From assembly GCA_902785295.1 (NCBI GenBank), contig CACZYK010000020.1, positions 1 to 64,000 on the forward strand: a DNA stretch of 64,000 bases. The letters run 5' to 3'. A program made the position numbers and the translations under genes. Of the stretch, positions 52,200-61,754 are shown in pieces. Numbering within the stretch: the first letter of the stretch is position 1; each line of letters opens with the position of its first letter. The DNA is from an uncultured Clostridium sp. Its GTDB lineage: Bacteria > Bacillota > Clostridia > Clostridiales > Clostridiaceae. A model generated the notes under the pieces. That model saw only the letters and a program-made list of their open reading frames with translations. It was not told where the DNA came from and made no database searches.

Positions 52200-53504
52200 T
52201 TAGCGTGTAAAATCTTCTATTCTTATTAAATTGTCTATACTCTTCACTGCTTCTAGCTTTTTCATTGTTTCTAATGATGCTTTTACATCTGCTTCAGTAG
52301 TATGGTGAGTAGTAAGTACTAATATTACTCCTCCATCTTTTGTTCTGCTCTTTCCTTTTTGCATAACAGAACGTAAGCTTACCTTATTATATCCTAATAT
52401 TGCTGTTAAATCTGCAAGAACTCCTGGCTTGTCTTCTACTGTTAATCTTATGTAATATCTACTTTCTACTTCATTTATATCCATAAGTTCTTTTTTCCAT
52501 AATTCATTTTTAACAGCAGAACGAGAGTTTTCTGATGCTATATCATCTCTTATTATTGATATTATATCTGCTACAACTGCACTTCCTGTTGGAAGGTCTC
52601 CTGCTCCTCTTCCATAGAACATTAAATCTCCTACTGCATTTCCTTTTACAAATACTGCATTAAATGAATCATAAACATTTGCAAGAGGATGAGTTTCTGG
52701 AATCATTGTTGGATGAACTCTTAACTCAAGCTTTCCATTCTTTTCTTTAACTATTGCAAGAAGCTTTATTACCATTCCTAAGCTCTTTGCATATTCCATA
52801 TCTAAAGAAGTAACCTTTGTTATTCCTTCTCTATATACCTTATCAATATCTATTTTTGTACCAAAAGCTAAAGATGCTAAAATAGCAAGCTTGTATTGAG
52901 CATCATAACCTTCTATATCTGAAGTTGGGTCTGCTTCTGCGTAACCTAATCTTTGAGCTTCTTTTAATACATCATCAAATCCACTTCCTTCAAGCTCCAT
53001 TTTGCTTAAAATGAAGTTTGTTGTTCCATTTACAATACCATATAATTGTTCAATTTTATTTGCAGTTAAACTTTCATTTATGCTTTGGATTATTGGAATT
53101 CCACCTGCAACTGAAGCTTCATAATTTATCATAACACCTTCTTCATCTGCTTTATGGAATAATTCATCTCCATTTGTTGCAATAAGCATTTTGTTTGCTG
53201 TAACAATATTTTTCTTTTTGCTCATTGCTTTTAGTATGTAATCTTTAGCAGGATTTATTCCACCCATTACTTCAACTACTATTTTTATTGAATCATCATT
53301 TAATATTTCATTAAAATCTGTAGTAACTATTTCATCTGGAACCTCTACTGTTCTTGGTTTATTTTTATCTCTTACAAGGATTTTAGCAACTTCAACTTTA
53401 TATCCAGAACGTTTCATTATTTCTTCTTCATTCATCCTTAAAATGTTCCAAACACCACGTCCAACATTTCCTAATCCTAATAATGCTATCTTTACTGTTT
53501 TCAA
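52200..53504 (-). CDS. hom: Homoserine dehydrogenase
   Basis: This 434-residue enzyme reduces aspartate semialdehyde to homoserine for threonine and methionine synthesis. It has an N-terminal Rossmann motif LLGLGNVGRGVW, NIVTANKMLIA, the substrate region YEASVAGGIPIIQ, GIVNGTTNFILSKM, GYAEADPTSDIEGYDAQYK and a C-terminal ACT domain (YYIRLTVEDKPGVLADLTAI) for feedback control by threonine. The start is TTG at 53504, with AAGGGG about 9 bases upstream; the Rossmann motif begins at residue 8, so no other start is credible. No T-box or riboswitch is visible in the short upstream gap. Neighbours are unrelated. Confidence 0.93.
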   Translation of the reverse strand: MKTVKIALLGLGNVGRGVWNILRMNEEEIMKRSGYKVEVAKILVRDKNKPRTVEVPDEIVTTDFNEILNDDSIKIVVEVMGGINPAKDYILKAMSKKKNIVTANKMLIATNGDELFHKADEEGVMINYEASVAGGIPIIQSINESLTANKIEQLYGIVNGTTNFILSKMELEGSGFDDVLKEAQRLGYAEADPTSDIEGYDAQYKLAILASLAFGTKIDIDKVYREGITKVTSLDMEYAKSLGMVIKLLAIVKEKNGKLELRVHPTMIPETHPLANVYDSFNAVFVKGNAVGDLMFYGRGAGDLPTGSAVVADIISIIRDDIASENSRSAVKNELWKKELMDINEVESRYYIRLTVEDKPGVLADLTAILGYNKVSLRSVMQKGKSRTKDGGVILVLTTHHTTEADVKASLETMKKLEAVKSIDNLIRIEDFTR

Positions 53505-53622
53505 TTTAATTTTGCCCCTTTCTTAATTTTTTCCCCAACAAAATACATTCCATATAATTATATTACTAAATCAAATATTTTTCCATAGTTTTATTATAAC
53601 TTTAAAAAAAGTGTAAAATAAT

Positions 53623-54282
53623 TTAACTCCACACCTCTCTAAGCCTATCTTTAAGCTCTTTAGAACTATTAAAATTATTATCTACTTCAGTTATCTTTCC
53701 TCTATTTAAAAGAAGTATTTTATCACTTATTTCCTGGGCAACATCCATTAAATGAGTAGATATTACTATTGCATTACCTTTTTCTGCATATTCTCTTACA
53801 ATTTCCTCTACAATTTCTGTTGACATAAAATCTAGTGCTGTAAAGGGTTCATCTATTAGAATATATTTATAATCTAATAAAAGGGCAAGCATTAATAAAA
53901 GTTTATGTTTCATTCCTAGTGAATAGCTAAATATTTTACTATCAATTTTTCTATCCATATCTAATCTTTTCTGCATTTCTTTAAAATATTTTTCATTAAG
54001 CTTTCTATTTTTTAGATACATTATTAAATTAACATATTCTTCTCCTGTAAGATGATTATAAAAATCCATTTTATCATGTATAAATAATATATCATTTTTA
54101 TATTTAGAAAAATCTAAATTACATTTTAATTCACCACTTAAACATCTAAAAAGAGTGGTTTTTCCTGTTCCATTTTCCCCTAGAAGACAATATACATGTC
54201 CTTCTTGAATTTTAAAATTAACATTTTCTAAGGTTTTGTTTTTTCTATCATATGAGAAATTCAAATTATCTACTTCTATCAT
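53623..54282 (-). CDS. ABC transporter ATPase
   Basis: This 219-residue ATP-binding subunit has Walker A LLGENGTGKTTLF (about 33-45), signature YSLGMKHKLLLMLALLL (variant SLGMK, as in ABC-2 type exporters), Walker B YILIDEPFTALD and H-loop VISTHLMDVAQEI. It overlaps the upstream membrane-protein gene by 17 bases and is translationally coupled to it. Together they form a two-gene ABC-2-type transporter. The substrate is unknown; such pairs export antimicrobial peptides or act in immunity and sporulation. Confidence 0.88.
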   Translation of the reverse strand: MIEVDNLNFSYDRKNKTLENVNFKIQEGHVYCLLGENGTGKTTLFRCLSGELKCNLDFSKYKNDILFIHDKMDFYNHLTGEEYVNLIMYLKNRKLNEKYFKEMQKRLDMDRKIDSKIFSYSLGMKHKLLLMLALLLDYKYILIDEPFTALDFMSTEIVEEIVREYAEKGNAIVISTHLMDVAQEISDKILLLNRGKITEVDNNFNSSKELKDRLREVWS

Positions 54283-55783
54283 ACTTTGTCCACTCCTTAT
54301 TTATTTTTAATTCTATAACCTCTCCATAGTATATTATTATTGTTATAAATATAAGTAAAATGTTAAAAAATCTAACCCTATTATCTGGCACTTCAAGTTT
54401 AAAGCTATACATAAGATTATAAGCACAATATAAGAATAATCCTACAGCTACAGCTATTGCATAGGCTATTTTTATCTCTCTAAAGAAACCTTTTGAATTT
54501 ATTATCTTTATAAGTATTATAGATATAAATTTAAATAAAAATATTATTGGTATTAAAACATAAAAATATTCAACATAAGACCCTTTATCAAGTTTTAAAC
54601 TTATCATTAAAGCTACTCCTAATATTATAGGAAGACAACATATCATAAAATATCCCTTAGCTTTTTGCATAATTAACTTTTTCATATTTATTTCTAATGC
54701 AAATTGGTTAGACATCTCAAGTTCTTCTTTTACTCTTAACTGTCCAATATTTATTATTAAGTTAAGTAAAAAGCACATAACTGATATTGCAAAAACTACA
54801 AGGAAATGATATTGAGAAAAGTTTACCATATCATTAATATTTTCAGGTGCTATAATATCAGTAAAATAAAAGGCAACCATTGATAAAGTTTGCATAAACA
54901 CTATAAAAATACCTATCATCTTCAAAAATGGTCTATCTCTAAAAAACACTATTACATCTCTTATAAATCTTTTATCCTTTATAAGTGGAGAGGTTATAAG
55001 CTTCATTCCAATTCCTAAGTTATCCTTTTCTTTTGACCTTTCTTCTTCATAAAGTATATGTATATTTTCTTTCATATAATTCATTGATAAAATAGATAAA
55101 ACAATTAAAACTAAAATTGATATTAAAATTAAAGGTATTAAATCTTTTTTAGTTATAAAATCAGTTAAAAGAAGAATATCTCTTTCAAAAAATATAGTTA
55201 ATATAATTTGAGAAACCCAAGTTAAAATTGCAAAAAATCCTACAAATAATATTGCTGCTACTAAAAAAAATATTGTTTTTAAAAATTTATTTTCTTCTGC
55301 CTTCTTTTTAAGAAATAATACTCCATATAAAACTGTTATGTTCATAAGATATGCCATAATAATAAATCCTAAAAGAATAAGCGAACCTCTTAAAAAGCTA
55401 TCCATTTTTAATATAAAAGGAAGCACTGTTGGAATAACTACCACAACTAAATACTTTATAAAAAGTATATTAATCCTTGCATTAACATAGCTAAAGGCAT
55501 CCTCTCTTAAAAACATCATCAAACCATCTTTTTTTAAACTTTCTAAAAATTCTCTATGTATTATAATGTGGAAAGCATAAATTACAACTATATTAGCAGC
55601 TGCTATAAAAGTTACTGCCATATCAAAGCCAACTTTATTTAAAAGCCTATTGCACATAGTAAATACAACTATAGAAACAAATATAAATTGAAAAACTTTT
55701 AAAACTGCTTTTGATATACTCTTAAAATTTACATTTCCATCCCTAAAATTCATAAATAGTAATCGTTTAAACATTTTTTTCAC
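54266..55783 (-). CDS. ABC-2 type membrane subunit (about 12 membrane segments)
   Basis: This 505-residue polytopic membrane protein is upstream of, and overlapping, the ATPase gene by 17 bases. It has two sets of six predicted membrane helices separated by a charged cytoplasmic stretch (YEEERSKEKDNLGIGMKLIT). The N-terminus is MFKRLLFMNFRDGNVNFKSI shortened, a polar start before the first helix. No specific family motif is recognised, but the arrangement fits a fused ABC-2 permease such as those of peptide exporters. It starts with a GGAG site. The substrate is unknown. Confidence 0.75.
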   Translation of the reverse strand: MKKMFKRLLFMNFRDGNVNFKSISKAVLKVFQFIFVSIVVFTMCNRLLNKVGFDMAVTFIAAANIVVIYAFHIIIHREFLESLKKDGLMMFLREDAFSYVNARINILFIKYLVVVVIPTVLPFILKMDSFLRGSLILLGFIIMAYLMNITVLYGVLFLKKKAEENKFLKTIFFLVAAILFVGFFAILTWVSQIILTIFFERDILLLTDFITKKDLIPLILISILVLIVLSILSMNYMKENIHILYEEERSKEKDNLGIGMKLITSPLIKDKRFIRDVIVFFRDRPFLKMIGIFIVFMQTLSMVAFYFTDIIAPENINDMVNFSQYHFLVVFAISVMCFLLNLIINIGQLRVKEELEMSNQFALEINMKKLIMQKAKGYFMICCLPIILGVALMISLKLDKGSYVEYFYVLIPIIFLFKFISIILIKIINSKGFFREIKIAYAIAVAVGLFLYCAYNLMYSFKLEVPDNRVRFFNILLIFITIIIYYGEVIELKINKEWTKYDRSR

Positions 55784-55884
55784 TCTCCTCTCATATAATA
55801 ATTATATACATATAAATATTTAATTACCATATTAAAATTTCTAAACTTTGTTATTTCCTTTTTTCTTTCAAAAAACATAAAAAA

Positions 55885-55945
55885 AGCAGATTAAATATAG
55901 GTTCCTACTTTTAAGTAAGTAAAAAAACACTATACTCAATCTGCT
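55885..55945 (-). terminator. Terminator of the ABC exporter genes
   Basis: AGCAGATT..ATATAG pairs with CTATA..AATCTGCT around a loop of about 29 bases; a T-rich tract follows on the minus strand. Confidence 0.7.
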
Positions 55946-55966
55946 AATTAAATTTAATTTATTATG

Positions 55967-57794
55967 CTAAGATAATTCAAAAGCTCCAGTATATAATTGA
56001 TAATATTTACCTTTCTTTGCTATCAAATCTTCATGGTTTCCTCTTTCAATTATTCTTCCTTGCTCTAAAACCATAATTACATCAGAATTTTTTATAGTAG
56101 ATAATCTATGGGCAATTACAAATACTGTTCTTCCTTCCATAAGCTTATCCATACCCTCTTGAACAATTTTTTCTGTTCTTGTATCAATGCTTGAAGTAGC
56201 TTCATCTAGTATAAGTACTGGAGGGTCTGCTATTGCAGCTCTTGCTATTGCTAAAAGTTGTCTTTGTCCTTGAGAAAGATTTGCTCCATCTCCAGTAAGC
56301 ATAGTATCATATCCTTGTGGAAGATGTTTTATAAATAAATCTGCATTTGCAAGTTTAGCTGCCTTTTTAACTTCTTCATCTGTTGCATCAAGCTTTCCAT
56401 AACGTATATTATCTGCTACTGTTCCTGTGAAAAGGTGAGTGTCTTGAAGAACTATTCCTAAAGAACGTCTTAAATCTGCCTTTTTTATCTTATTTATATT
56501 TATTCCATCATATCTTATTTTTCCATCTTGAATATCATAAAATCTATTAATAAGATTTGTTATTGTAGTTTTTCCTGCACCTGTTGCTCCAACAAATGCT
56601 AATTTTTGTCCTTGTTTTGCATATAATTTTACATCATGTAATACTATTTTTTCATCATTATATCCAAAATCAACTCCATCAAAAACAACATCACCTAAAA
56701 GTTTTGTATAAGTTGTAGTTCCATCTCCATGAGGATGCTTCCAAGCCCATACTCCTGTACGTTCTTTAACCTCTTCAATTTCTCCATCCTCTTTAATTTT
56801 AGCATTTACTAAAGTTACATATCCATTGTCTGTTTCTTTTTCTTCATCCATAAGTTTAAATATACGCTCTGCTCCAGCTAGGGCCATAACAATTGAATTA
56901 AACTGTTGTGATATTTGTGTTATTGGCATATTAAAACTTCTTGTTAATTGTAAAAATGAAGCTAATGCCCCTACTGTGAATCCTCCAAAGCCATTAATTG
57001 CAATAATTCCTCCAAATATAGCTGTTAAAACATAATTTATATGTCCTAAGTTTCCCATAATAGGCATTAAAATATTTGCAAAGGTATTAGCATTATTAGC
57101 ACTATCAAATAAGTTTTCATTTAATTCATCAAACTTTTCTTTAACTTCATCTTCATGGCAAAACACCTTAACTACTCTTTGTCCTTCCATGATCTCTTCT
57201 ATATATCCATTAAGCTTTCCTAAATCACGTTGTTGCTTTCCAAAATAAGCACCACTTTTTCCACCAATTACTCTTACTACATTCATCATAACAACTACCA
57301 TTATGACAACAATAATTGTTAAAGGAATGCTTAAAACCACCATTGAAATAAATACACTTACAACTGTTATTACTGATGATAAAAGCTGAGGTATACTTTG
57401 ACTAAGCATTTGTCTTAAAGTATCTGTATCATTTGTATAAAGACTCATTATATCCCCATGAGCATTGGTATCAAAATATTTTATTGGAAGACTTTCCATA
57501 TGTTCAAACATATCATCTCTTATCTTTTTTAATGCTCCTTGAGATACAATAACCATAATTTTACTGTAAAGATAACTTGCAATTACACCTATATAATAAA
57601 TAACTCCAAGCTTTATCATCTATAAGAGTTTTTAAAAATAAACTTCCATATACTCCTGCTAAAGAACTTATCAAAATAGCTATAAGAACTACTAAACAAT
57701 GAATTTTATATTCCTTTAAAACATAATTCATTAATCTTTTAAAAGTTGTTCCTGCATTTTCACTCTTTTTCATTGGCATATTTTTAGGCTTCAT
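55967..57794 (-). pseudogene. ABC exporter subunit 2, broken by an N-terminal deletion
   Basis: This is the second half of a heterodimeric multidrug-type exporter. The first 60 or so codons (to 57615) read normally up to YGSLFLKTLIDD, then shift frame; the rest (about 549 codons) resumes as KLGVIYYIGVIASYLYSKIM. The loop and helix expected between LIDD and LGVIYYIG, about 20 residues, are missing, so a small deletion broke the frame near 57614. The remainder has complete transporter motifs: RDDMFEHMESLPIKYFDTN, Walker A VGATGAGKTTITN, signature LSQGQRQLLAIARA, Walker B VLILDEATSSID and HRLSTIKNSD. I start at ATG 57794, overlapping subunit 1 by 11 bases. The internal ATG at 57619 would give a 550-residue protein lacking the first membrane helix. 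Confidence 0.78.
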
Positions 57795-59434
57795 TTTTAT
57801 CATCTCCCTTCGTTTGAGATTCATATACATCTCTATATATTTCATTAGTTTTTAGAAGTTCCTCATGAGTTCCAAAGCCATCAATTTTTCCATCATTTAA
57901 TACTATTATTTTATCTGAATCCTGTATTGAAGAAATACGTTGTGCTATTATAAGCTTTGTTGTATTTGGAATATCTTCTTTAAATGCCTTTCTTATAAAT
58001 GCATCAGTTTTAGTATCAACAGCACTTGTAGAGTCATCTAATATTAAAATTTTAGGATTCTTTAAAAGAGCTCTTGCAATACATAAACGCTTGAGATTGT
58101 GTACAAGCATGAATTATTTCTTCTTGAGTTGCATTTTTATTTCCCCAACGAAGATTTTCATTTATTGTTCCAGAGAATAATACATTTTTTTGAAGAACCA
58201 TAGCAACCTCATTACGAAGGCTTTCTATATCATACTTTCTAACATCAATTCCTCCAACTTTAACCTCTCCACCAGTTACATCATATAACCTAGGAATAAG
58301 CTGAACGAGTGTAGATTTGGCACTACCTGTTCCTCCTAAAATTCCAATGGTTTCTCCTGAATTTATTTTTATATTTATTTTCTCTAAGTTTAAGTTATTT
58401 TTATCATTACTATAAGAAAAATCTACATTATTAAATTCAATTGAACCATCTTTAACTTCATAAATTGGATTTTCACAATTAGTTAAGGTACTCTTTTCTT
58501 CTAAAACTTCAACAATTCTTTCTGCAGAAGATTTTGACATAACAACCATAACAAAAACCATAGAAATCATCATAAGGCTCATAAGTATATTTGTACAATA
58601 AGTAAATAAACTCATAAGTTCACCAGTAGTCATAGTGCTTGATACAATCATCTTAGCTCCAAGCCATGAAAGAGTTATCATACATGTATACATAGAAAAC
58701 ATCATTATTGGATTATTAAAAATTAATATTCCTTCAGCCTTTTTAAAATAATTATATATTTGTTCTGAGGCCTTTTTAAACTTATTTATTTCATGTTCCT
58801 CTCTTACATAAGCTTTAACTACTCTTATTCCAGTTAAATTTTCTTGAACACTTGCATTTAAATTATCATATTTTTTAAATACTTCTTTAAAATAAGGATG
58901 TGCATGTGTCATTATAAAATATAATGCTAGTCCTAAAAATATAATTGCACCTACAAATATCAATGATAATTTAAAATTAATGTAAAATGACATAAACATT
59001 GCACATATAAGTGAAATTGGTGCTCTTACAAACATACGAATAATCATTTGAAAAGCATTTTGAAGATTTGTTACATCTGTTGTTAAACGAGTAACTAATC
59101 CTGCTGTTGAGTATTTATCAATATTTTCAAATGAAAAATTTTGTATATTGTGAAACATTGCTTTTCTTAAATTTTTTGCAAATCCACAGGAAGCTGAAGC
59201 TCCAAATTTACCTCCTAAAGCACCAAAAGTCAATGAAAGCATAGCAGTTATAAGCATTATTACCCCTATAAAGCATACATACTTTATGCTTCCTCCTTCA
59301 AATCCATTATCAATGATTGCTGCCATTAATAATGGAATAATCATCTCCATAATTACTTCTAAAATCATAAATATTGGAGTTAAAATTGTATCCTTTTTGT
59401 ACTCCTTAATGTACATGGATAACTTTTTTATCAT
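57784..59434 (-). pseudogene. ABC exporter subunit 1, deletion removes the signature motif
   Basis: This is the first half of the exporter. Codons up to about 58091 encode six membrane segments and half the ATPase domain: Walker A GILGGTGSAKSTLVQLI (with Ala in the usual Gly position) and the Q-loop VAMVLQKNVLFSGTI, to HACTQSQA. The frame then shifts, and sequence resumes as RLCIARALLKNPKILILDDS (Walker B) to TKGDDKNEA at 57784. About 30 residues including the ABC signature SGGQ are gone and the frame is broken. The degenerate Walker A (SAKST) matches heterodimers in which one site is non-consensus. I start at ATG 59434, after AAAGGAG. Both partner genes are broken, so the exporter is dead. 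Confidence 0.78.
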
Positions 59435-59449
59435 TTTCCTCATCTCCTT

Positions 59450-59467
59450 TTGTTAGACTTCTAACTA
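59450..59467. promoter_or_regulatory. Second MarR-type operator, between marR and the exporter genes
   Basis: TTGTTAGA-CT-TCTAACTA is a 15/16 inverted repeat matching the site in the marR promoter. It lies 16 bases upstream of the exporter start codon, so MarR probably also controls readthrough or an internal promoter. Confidence 0.6.
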
Positions 59468-59482
59468 TATATAAAATCAAAA

Positions 59483-59911
59483 TTACCCAAGCTTTTTAGA
59501 TAACCTTGATAATATATCCATAAATAAATTTAGTTCTTCTTCTGTAAGCTCATCTTTTAAGCTTTTCTCTCCTTCTTGAATTAAAGAATGTACTTTTTCT
59601 TGAATAAGTTTACCGGTTCCAGTCAAAACTATCTTTTTTAACCTTCCATCTCTTTCTACACTTACTCTTTCTATATATCCCTTTTTCTCTAAAAGTTGTA
59701 AAACACTTGATACAGAAGACCTTCTTATATTAAATTCCTCTTCTATATCCTTTTGATAAACATCTCTTTTTTCTGATTCTAAATATAAATATCTAATCAT
59801 TCTAGATTGAATTGATGTAAGACCATACTCTGTAGCTGCATTATCAAAAAGCCTTTTCATTTGATTTCCAACCATATGAATAGCTTTCCCTATACAAATT
59901 TTATCCTCCAC
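59483..59911 (-). CDS. MarR-family repressor of the exporter genes
   Basis: This 142-residue winged-helix regulator has the MarR layout: N-terminal dimer helices (CIGKAIHMVGNQMKRLFDNA), the DNA-binding helix pair (YGLTSIQSRMIRYLYLES, then FNIRRSSVSSVLQLLEKKGY) and the wing IERVSVERDGRLKKIVLTGTG. MarR-ABC-ABC operons are a common drug-response unit in Firmicutes; the regulator would be released by a small ligand. It lies directly upstream of the two broken exporter genes and has palindromic operators in its promoter and downstream. The gene is intact. Confidence 0.9.
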   Translation of the reverse strand: MEDKICIGKAIHMVGNQMKRLFDNAATEYGLTSIQSRMIRYLYLESEKRDVYQKDIEEEFNIRRSSVSSVLQLLEKKGYIERVSVERDGRLKKIVLTGTGKLIQEKVHSLIQEGEKSLKDELTEEELNLFMDILSRLSKKLG

Positions 59912-59925
59912 ATAAACACCTCTTC

Positions 59926-59976
59926 TAATATTGTTAGATTTCTAACAATATTAACACTATGAAATTTTATTGTCAA
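59926..59976 (-). promoter_or_regulatory. marR promoter overlapped by a perfect palindromic operator
   Basis: TAATATTGTTAGA (59926-59938) and TCTAACAATATTA (59941-59953) are perfectly complementary with a 2-base centre. On the minus strand TTGACA (59976-59971), a 17-base spacer and TAATAT (59953-59948) give a consensus promoter; the operator covers the -10. Confidence 0.8.
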
Positions 59977-60109
59977 TATAATATTTATTAAAATATTTCT
60001 AAGTTCAAGTAATAAATTTTTCTTACTTTTTATATTTAAAACTAGTTTTTGGTTGTTTTTATTGCATTATAAATTTATATTACTTATAATATATTTGTTT
60101 TAAAGTAAG

Positions 60110-60125
60110 CAAGTTTCCAAACTTG
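60110..60125. promoter_or_regulatory. Palindrome upstream of the decarboxylase gene
   Basis: CAAGTTTCCAAACTTG is a perfect 16-bp palindrome, extended by TAAG/TTTA on the flanks and followed by a T-rich stretch. It lies in the 308-base gap between marR and the decarboxylase gene, which holds nothing else I can support beyond the marR promoter. It could be an operator or a short terminator. Confidence 0.4.
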
Positions 60126-60219
60126 TTTATTTTATCAAAATTTATAATTAATAAAACAAATTGTATATTATTTACTTATGTATGCAATTTGCAATTAAGC
60201 AGACAAGGGAGATAGATAA

Positions 60220-61683
60220 ATGAACAAAGACTTACAGATGAAAACACCTTTATTCAACGCATTAAAAGAATATGTAAAAAATGAAACAATTCCATTTCAT
60301 GTTCCAGGCCATAAAAAAGGAAATGGAACATATAATGAGTTTAAAGAATTTATTGGGGAAAATCCTTTTAAAATAGATGTTACTGTTTTTAAATCAGTAG
60401 ATAGCCTTCATCATCCCAAAAGTGTTATTAAAGAGGCCCAAGAACTTGTTGCTGATGCTTATGGTGCTGATAGTAGTTTTTTTGCTCTTCATGGTACTTC
60501 AGGAGCTATTCAAGCAATGATAATGTCTACTGTAAAACCTGGTGATAAGATTTTAATTCCAAGAAATGTACATAAATCTGTTACTGCTGGAATTATTTTA
60601 AGTGGAGCTTCACCAGTATATATGAATCCTCAAATAAATAAAATGTTAGGAATTGCACAGGGCATTGCACCAGATACTGTAAAGAAGTCTTTAGAAGAAA
60701 ATCCAGATACAAAAGCAGTATTAATAATAAATCCTACTTATTATGGTGTGGCTACAGATTTAAAGAAAATTGTAGAGATAGTCCATAGCTATAATATTCC
60801 TTTAATAGTTGATGAAGCACATGGTCCTCATTTGGCTTTTTCTCAAAGACTTCCTATGTCTGCTTTAGAAGCAGGGGCTGATATGTGTGCTCAAAGTACA
60901 CATAAAATAATAGGTTCCTTAACTCAAACTTCTCTTTTACATGTTAAAAGTAAGTTTATAAGTGCTAGTAGGGTACAACAAGTATTAAATTTACTTCATA
61001 CTACTTCTCCTTCTTATATACTAATGGCATCTTTAGATTGTGCAAGAAAACAGATAGCTTTAGAAGGCGAAAATTTATTACAATATGCAATTACTTTGGC
61101 TGATTATGCAAGAGATGAAATAAATAAAATTCCAGGGTTTTATTGCTTTGGAGAGGAAGTTTTAGATGGAGAAGGTGCTTATGCATTTGACCCTACTAAG
61201 ATAACAATATCTTGTCATGAACTTGGAATAACTGGCTATGAACTTGAAAGAATATTAGCTGAAAAATATCATATACAAATGGAACTTGCAGATTTTTATA
61301 ACGTTTTAGCAGTTGGTTCTTTTGGAGACACTAAAGAAAATATGGATAAGCTTATAGAAACTCTTAGGGAAATTTCAAGCGAGTATTATGGGAAAAAAGA
61401 AAGTATAAATACTTTTTTTGATATTCCTAAGATACCTAAAAAAGCTTTGAACCCAAGAGAAGCTTTTTATGCCTCAAATAAAAAAGTACTTTTAAAAGAA
61501 AGCCTTGGTGAAATTTCTTGTGAATTTTTACTTGCATATCCACCAGGAATCCCAGTACTTTGTCCTGGCGAAATAATAACTGAAGATATTTTAAATTATG
61601 TAGAAGATTTAAAAAAAGCTAAACTGTATGTACAAGGAACTGAAGACCATACATTAACATACATTAACGTTGTAGATTCTTAA
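60220..61683 (+). CDS. Orn/Lys/Arg decarboxylase family protein (probable arginine or lysine decarboxylase)
   Basis: This 487-residue PLP enzyme resembles Bacillus SpeA/YaaO-type decarboxylases. Motifs are IPFHVPGHKKGNG at the start, DSLHHPKSVIKEAQELVADA, FALHGTSGAIQAMIMS, the Asp/His of LIVDEAHGPHLAFS and the PLP lysine in QSTHKIIGSLTQTSLLHV. The C-terminal half has the small domain with LLAYPPGIPVLCPGE. It would make a polyamine precursor (agmatine) or cadaverine. GGGAG lies before the ATG. It is monocistronic with a terminator. Arginine is the better guess by length; lysine is not excluded. Confidence 0.85.
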   Translation: MNKDLQMKTPLFNALKEYVKNETIPFHVPGHKKGNGTYNEFKEFIGENPFKIDVTVFKSVDSLHHPKSVIKEAQELVADAYGADSSFFALHGTSGAIQAMIMSTVKPGDKILIPRNVHKSVTAGIILSGASPVYMNPQINKMLGIAQGIAPDTVKKSLEENPDTKAVLIINPTYYGVATDLKKIVEIVHSYNIPLIVDEAHGPHLAFSQRLPMSALEAGADMCAQSTHKIIGSLTQTSLLHVKSKFISASRVQQVLNLLHTTSPSYILMASLDCARKQIALEGENLLQYAITLADYARDEINKIPGFYCFGEEVLDGEGAYAFDPTKITISCHELGITGYELERILAEKYHIQMELADFYNVLAVGSFGDTKENMDKLIETLREISSEYYGKKESINTFFDIPKIPKKALNPREAFYASNKKVLLKESLGEISCEFLLAYPPGIPVLCPGEIITEDILNYVEDLKKAKLYVQGTEDHTLTYINVVDS

Positions 61684-61705
61684 AAATAATAAATTACCTT
61701 ATAAT

Positions 61706-61746
61706 AAAAAACCACCAATCTTCTATAAAAGAATAGTGGTTTTTTA
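61706..61746. terminator. Bidirectional terminator
   Basis: AAAAACCAC pairs with GTGGTTTTT, with an inner TCTT/AAGA pairing, between convergent genes ending at 61683 and 61755. A/T runs lie on both sides. Confidence 0.8.
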
Positions 61747-61754
61747 TTGTAATT

